DNA of 64,000 nucleotides. It comes from Kryptolebias marmoratus. Lineage: Eukaryota > Chordata > Actinopteri > Cyprinodontiformes > Rivulidae. The notes under the pieces are model-generated. The model did no database searches. It saw only the letters and a program-made list of their open reading frames with translations, and was not told the DNA's origin. Position 1 is the first letter of the stretch. Every line of letters begins with the position of its first letter. Of this stretch, positions 61,383 through 64,000 are shown one piece after another. Position numbers and translations under genes: made by a program. Location of the stretch: positions 23,945,297 through 24,009,296 of the forward strand of contig NC_051433.1 of the NCBI RefSeq assembly GCF_001649575.2. Reading direction: 5' to 3'.

Positions 61383-61867
61383 ACCAGTGGCGGTTCTAGG
61401 GGGTGTCCCTGTGTGGCAGCTGCCACTGAAATAAAATATCTTGCCACCCTTGTTGCTATCTCTATTTCTAGGATCAATAATATAATTTTGTACATTTTGC
61501 ATAATGTTGAAAGTCAAGGACATCTCCACAGAACTTTAATCTTTATCCTAACTTTCTGATTTAGATTTTGCACACAGTTTTAGCTGCTATTTAATCTAAA
61601 AATTTCACCAGCAGAAATGATTTCAAGACCCCCAACAAGCAACATGTCAAAAAAACAAAAAAACAAATGTGAGTCTTCATTGAATCTGGGGACAAATAGC
61701 ACTCAGCTAAGCGTTGTTTTCTGAAATATGTAGCCATAGACAAATAACCCGAATGCATAAATTTTAATTTCAAAAGAAAAACTTTTCCTGCAACAATAAA
61801 TTTTGCCTCCCTGCTGGAACCACACCTTTGCCACCCTATGCAAAATTCTTTAGATCTGCCATTTTGT
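61383..61867. mobile_element. hAT-like non-autonomous element, tentative
   Basis: The left end cagtggcggttctaggggg resembles common hAT termini. The reverse complement of the right side, tggcagatctaaagaatttt and ggtggcaaagg, roughly matches it. About 485 bases; no transposase. Confidence 0.4.
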
Positions 61868-62027
61868 AAAACAAAATAAAGTGCAAATAAAATGATCAAT
61901 CATTTTCTCACTGCATTCTGTGCACATAATAAGACAAAACATGGCATTAATTATTTTTTCATTTTCTTGATGTTTTTGTGTCTTTTTGTCCTGGACGCCC
62001 TACATTGTGCAGGATTTGGTATTCCCG

Positions 62028-62275
62028 TTAGTGATAGCATATTTCAGAAACCTCCATGGCCAACTCCAGACAGTCACTTGCATCGTGGCAGCTACCAAAA
62101 AACCCGCAATCCAGTTCAACACCAGAGTCATCGTCCTCGTTGTGTGCGGACTCTCCCGTGGTGACGACATGTTTGTAGTTGGGCCAGCAGTGATTGGTGA
62201 GTCTCTCACAGGAGTCAGGTAAGATGCCGTAGAGCCGGCAGAAGAGACAGTTCAGGACAATGTCTGCACAGTCAA
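62028..62275 (-). CDS. mdfic2: Last coding exon of MyoD-family-inhibitor-domain gene, mdfic2-like (partial)
   Basis: The minus-strand exon starts after a good acceptor (tatcctccag, read in reverse; AG at 62277-62276) in phase 1 and ends at a TAA at 62030-62028. It adds 81 residues. The sequence is cysteine-rich: DCADIVLNCLFCRLYGILPDSCERL, then a short acidic stretch (HNEDDDSG), then LDCGFFGSCHDASDCLELAMEVSEICYH. This is the I-mfa C-terminal domain, which in family members binds transcription factors and other proteins. The ending DCLELAMEVSEICY suits MDFIC2 better than MDFI or MDFIC, and MDFIC2 neighbours MITF in human. Upstream exons should lie to the right, beyond what I could identify. Some cysteines usual in MDFIC are absent. 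Confidence 0.8.
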
Positions 62276-64000
62276 CTGGAGGATACACACAGAACAACTG
62301 ATTACCAAACACTTTGTTTTTTCTTTTGTAATATTCAATTTTTGTTTCTGAAAAGGAACCCAAATCTTCTTTTAAATAAAGTACAGCAGCTATAGTTGAA
62401 AGCGGTTACCGGGACATAAATCATCTCAGCTGGAGCTGCTGGCCTTTGCTTACATCTTCTAACACTTTAAAAGCCTCTTTCCCTTCCTTTATTCATGCAT
62501 AATTTAGAAAGTCATGCCTTGCTCCCTCACAGTGAGACAAGCAAGAAAGCTGCTTGGAGACATAATCAATTACCAGGAGTCTCTCTTGTATACTTTGTCA
62601 GGAGCTCTTCCAACAAGCCTTGTGGTTGCAGTAAAACTGAGCTTTGTGTCTCCTCAGCAGCCTTTGCCAAATGCTTCCCTCACGGGAGCCATGAAGTGTG
62701 AGATCATCAAATGACACTGGCCATGAGGAGCCAGTTACTCAAAGAGGACAGGTTGAAGGAACATCTTTGCAGGTTGCAAAATTGAAAAGCATTTAGAAAA
62801 GCTTAACCTCAAACATGACTGAAGAGACCTCCAAATCTATTTAAATATATCATATTTTAAATATACTTTCAGATCCTGATTGTCATCAAAACCAAGTTTG
62901 CAGCAAAAACTATTGATTTGTTTTTATTGCTTTTTATAAGTGTCCTTCCTGTCAAAATGTGTAATTATACAAAGTCATTTATACACATTTTTTTCCCTGA
63001 TGATGTTTTTGAATATTAAGGCTTTGTTCACACCGGATGACAACCCCACTACATTTACGGCTTAAAGCTTAAAGACCTGTTTGATTCAAATCAGCTGTGT
63101 GGAAACACTCAGCAGTTTCAGCTTGATTACAGGCAGCTGCAGCAAAGGATAACAAGAGGTGCTTATATGGCAAGCAGTTACACCATGTATTCTGTGCTTT
63201 GTACAGTACTATGGCAAGCCATTTGTGTATTTATTTGATATTCCCTGATATGAAACATCATAGTTTCTCAGCTAGATAAGTGTTTCAGGAGCTGATCAAA
63301 CTTTCTATTTGCCTGTAGCCTGTAGGACTCTGTTTAGAGTTTGGACAAGATGAAAAAGACATGACAGTGGGACTTTTTTATTTTATAGTGAAGTTACCAG
63401 CTAACAATTCCTGCCTTGCTGTACCTGCTACCTTGAACCCTACCACGAGTAAGGGTGCTTTGGTTTTCTGCTCTACTTCTGGGAGAGCTATTGCTTGTTG
63501 TTCAACAAACAAGCAAACCATTAACATTTGGCATTTGTTTATTTTTCCATTTGTATTGTACCCTTACTGAACTGTCACCCTATTGCAAATTGAACCATAA
63601 TTTAAGCATATCGTGACACCTCTAGTGGCAGCACATTGGTGTCCTGGGTGCAACATCCTGGAGCATGGTAGCAGCGTATACATGAAGTGGGGTTCATGTT
63701 CACCATTGTGGCTTGGTTGTCAGGACTTTGGAGTAGGGCAAGCCACAATGGAAAATGTGATATCCATGGTGGTAGCATTGTGTGAGAACGATGTGATCTT
63801 CTAGGGTTTACATGAATCCTCATGAGAGAGTTGTGCCAAGTCATGCATATAGAGTGTGGTGAGGGCACAGGACAATGTCTTGGGGTTGCAGAAAAAATGG
63901 GAAATGGGAGATCATGCATTTGATGAGTACTAAGTAGCAGCAGTGTAATCGTCATAGTTTTCCAAAATTTCCATGATCCAGCCACATTCTAATAGATCGT
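62276..64000. other. mdfic2 intron, partly repeat-derived
   Basis: Probably intronic to mdfic2. 62400-62760 is repeat-poor. 63602-63985 has a 127-codon minus frame whose composition and wording suggest a relic of an interspersed repeat, but I could not identify it. No second mdfic2 exon was recognised. Confidence 0.35.

Noticed and set aside
63602..63985. 127-codon minus-strand frame as a further mdfic2 exon
   Set aside because: It does not resemble the mdfic family and reads like an old interspersed repeat; no convincing splice sites.

Overview
This is teleost fish nuclear DNA. It has spliced vertebrate genes with GT-AG introns, AT-rich intergenic sequence, and many typical fish repeats: Tc1-like transposons, MITEs, RTE/Rex-type and L2-type LINE fragments, and a tRNA-derived SINE. 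I cannot name the species. There are no bacterial operons, CRISPR arrays, tRNA or rRNA genes.

Three real genes can be supported. (1) 24685-29326 (+) is mitfa, the melanocyte-type MiT/TFE bHLH-leucine-zipper factor. I assembled it from nine exons into a 405-residue protein, beginning with the M-type first exon. A CCAAT box, a SOX/LEF-like site and a perfect CRE lie just upstream. (2) 32953-45087 (+) is an eleven-exon, 561-residue fusion of a caffeoyl-CoA/catechol-type O-methyltransferase with a short-chain dehydrogenase/reductase. This architecture and its place beside mitf match MT-Ox, the second enzyme of vertebrate gadusol (sunscreen) biosynthesis. (3) 62028-62275 (-) is the last coding exon of a MyoD-family-inhibitor-domain gene, best matched to mdfic2. 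The rest of that gene should lie to the right.

Layout: 1-24.4 kb is the gene-poor 5' side of mitfa, with a LINE fragment, an ACTAGT-rich array, MITEs, Tc1 relics and one possible untranslated promoter-exon near 6.1 kb. mitfa covers 24.4-30.4 kb. A LINE-filled spacer runs from 30.4 to 32.5 kb. MT-Ox covers 32.9-45.5 kb. From 45.5 to 62 kb there is a desert that alternates unique, possibly conserved non-coding blocks with repeats, and then mdfic2.

The most interesting point is the gadusol locus. MT-Ox looks intact, with all motifs present and every splice phase compatible. Its partner EEVS (2-epi-5-epi-valiolone synthase), which supplies its substrate and is usually clustered with it in fish, was not found by reading this window. 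The exon at the methyltransferase/oxidoreductase boundary also has two competing donors. One gives the fusion; the other, or intron retention, would stop translation just after the methyltransferase. All exon boundaries are my own reading of splice sites and reading frame, not transcript data.
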